DNA of 64,000 nt, taken from positions 2,448,001-2,512,000 of the forward strand of contig OY282434.1 in assembly GCA_958296095.1 (NCBI GenBank), given 5' to 3'. How positions within the stretch are numbered: position 1 is the stretch's first letter; every line of letters starts with the position of its first letter. A program made the translations under genes and the position numbers. The stretch comes from an uncultured Oligoflexales bacterium (GTDB lineage: Bacteria > Bdellovibrionota_B > Oligoflexia > Oligoflexales > JAPPIL01). Below the pieces are notes generated by a model. That model was not told the origin of the DNA and did no database searches. It worked only from the letters and a program-made list of their open reading frames with translations. Below, in pieces: positions 63,511 to 64,000 of this stretch.

Positions 63511-63764
63511 GCTGCGCCGTGCCAAGATAACGGAGGCATGGGCTAAGGAGGGTCTTTGCCACTCGCGGTTGCGTTCAAGCTTGCCACCAAGTCTCTCGGC
63601 TGTTGCATTCAGGCTTGCCTACCGAGGGCTTGATGACAGGCAGGGAGCAAGAAAAGATAAACGCAATAAAATTACATAGGGTTTGATAATATACTATTGA
63701 CGCGATACTTACTTTAGTATACGTTGGCGTGCGGTTGTTTATTGACGATGAGTTCGGAGATTAA

Positions 63765-64000
63765 ATGAAGTATACAATTACTATAGCAGTATTTGTCCTG
63801 GTCGCTGGCCTGGTGCAAGCAAAGGCGTTGCCTGGTTTAGGCGGGAAATCTTTTATTTCGCAGAGCTTTGGGCGGTTGCCGCATTTTTGGGGGCAGGAGG
63901 CGGTGTTCACGCCTGAGGCACGTCGCTGGTTGGCTCGTTTGGATTTGGCTACAAAAGAAGGCTTTTATCGACCAACTGTCGGTATTTGGGATATCTTTAA
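63765..64000 (+). CDS. Secreted hypothetical protein, 3'-partial
   Basis: ATG 63765 with GGAG about five bases upstream opens a signal peptide (KYTITIAVFVLVAGLVQAKA) and the frame stays open for 78 codons to the window edge. The visible mature part (SFISQSFGRLPHFWGQEAVF, then RRWLARLDLATKEGFYRP) was not recognised. A weak promoter candidate (TTGACG at 63697, TATACG at 63718, spacer 15) precedes it. Confidence 0.6.
   Translation, partial: MKYTITIAVFVLVAGLVQAKALPGLGGKSFISQSFGRLPHFWGQEAVFTPEARRWLARLDLATKEGFYRPTVGIWDIF

Larger units (their letters stand above)
62940..63660 (+). repeat. Composite dispersed repeat cluster 6
   Basis: About 720 bases with no supported gene. GCTCGC modules, two adjoining cores (63160-63293 and 63376-63510), AACGGAGG modules and GCGGTTGCGTTCAAGC modules in plus orientation. 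It duplicates part of cluster 5. Confidence 0.87.

Noticed and set aside
63256-63679. ORFs over the repeat cores (similar ones near 24143 and 61013)
   Set aside because: They share protein sequence only because the DNA repeats do; frames break at different places in each copy and the fold of the DNA explains the conservation.
1-64000. tRNA or rRNA genes
   Set aside because: Intergenic regions were read for conserved T-arm-like GGTTCGA motifs and rRNA-like sequence; nothing convincing was seen. A covariance-model search would settle it.

Overview
The window reads as chromosome from a Gram-negative, moderately GC-rich bacterium of the former Deltaproteobacteria (Bdellovibrionota/Myxococcota-like). 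This placement is inferred from gene content, not from a marker tree. Supporting it are an MglA-type polarity GTPase, a sigma-54-like factor, a LuxE-LuxC fatty-acid reductase fusion without luciferase, RNase HIII, Smc-partner ScpAB, a DnaC/DnaI-like loader, many lipoproteins with clear lipoboxes, and secreted TPR proteins. Starts are often GTG or TTG, and neighbouring genes often overlap by 1-20 bases.

Layout. 0-12 kb: a partial gene, rpsU, a lipoprotein, an SDR oxidoreductase and Na+/H+ antiporter pair, then on the minus strand the LuxE-LuxC fusion and queA. Divergent to these is the tightly packed run scpA-scpB-rluB-FAH hydrolase, facing rnhC. 12-16 kb: a small membrane protein, an MglA-like GTPase with a coupled partner, a secreted barrel-like protein and a divergent sigma-54-like protein with three C-terminal RpoN-box-like modules. 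16-19.5 kb: a more AT-rich three-gene island bounded by 25-bp direct repeats, one of them forming the 3' end of the sigma-54-like gene. It carries two HEPN-like proteins, and the larger begins with a domain resembling nitrile-hydratase-type (NHLP) leader peptides. 19.5-37 kb: an aldehyde dehydrogenase, lipoproteins, a Slt-type transglycosylase, mutM, a ChaN-like protein, an acyl-CoA carboxylase subunit and a DnaQ-like exonuclease. 37-53 kb: aminotransferase, hemW, cytochrome oxidase subunit III, a DnaC-like loader, purD-purE-tsaC-like, a TPR pair and rsmD-coaD-menG. 53-64 kb: a lipoprotein, a dicarboxylate symporter, clpP-asnS, prlC and a repeat-rich end.

The most striking feature is a family of composite dispersed repeats (clusters near 21.7-22.4, 23.6-24.3, 41.8-42.8, 53.1-53.8, 60.5-61.5, 62.0-62.4 and 62.9-63.7 kb). 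Each full unit combines low-complexity GCTCGC-type modules with a roughly 134-base core that can fold through nested inverted repeats, whose arms show compensatory and wobble changes between copies. Related modules interrupt both Rpn-family nuclease genes in the window, abut stop codons of other genes, and appear in frame as a Leu-Glu-Ser-Gly-Lys-Glu linker inside the LuxE-LuxC fusion. No tRNA, rRNA, CRISPR array, integrase or ordinary insertion sequence was recognised.
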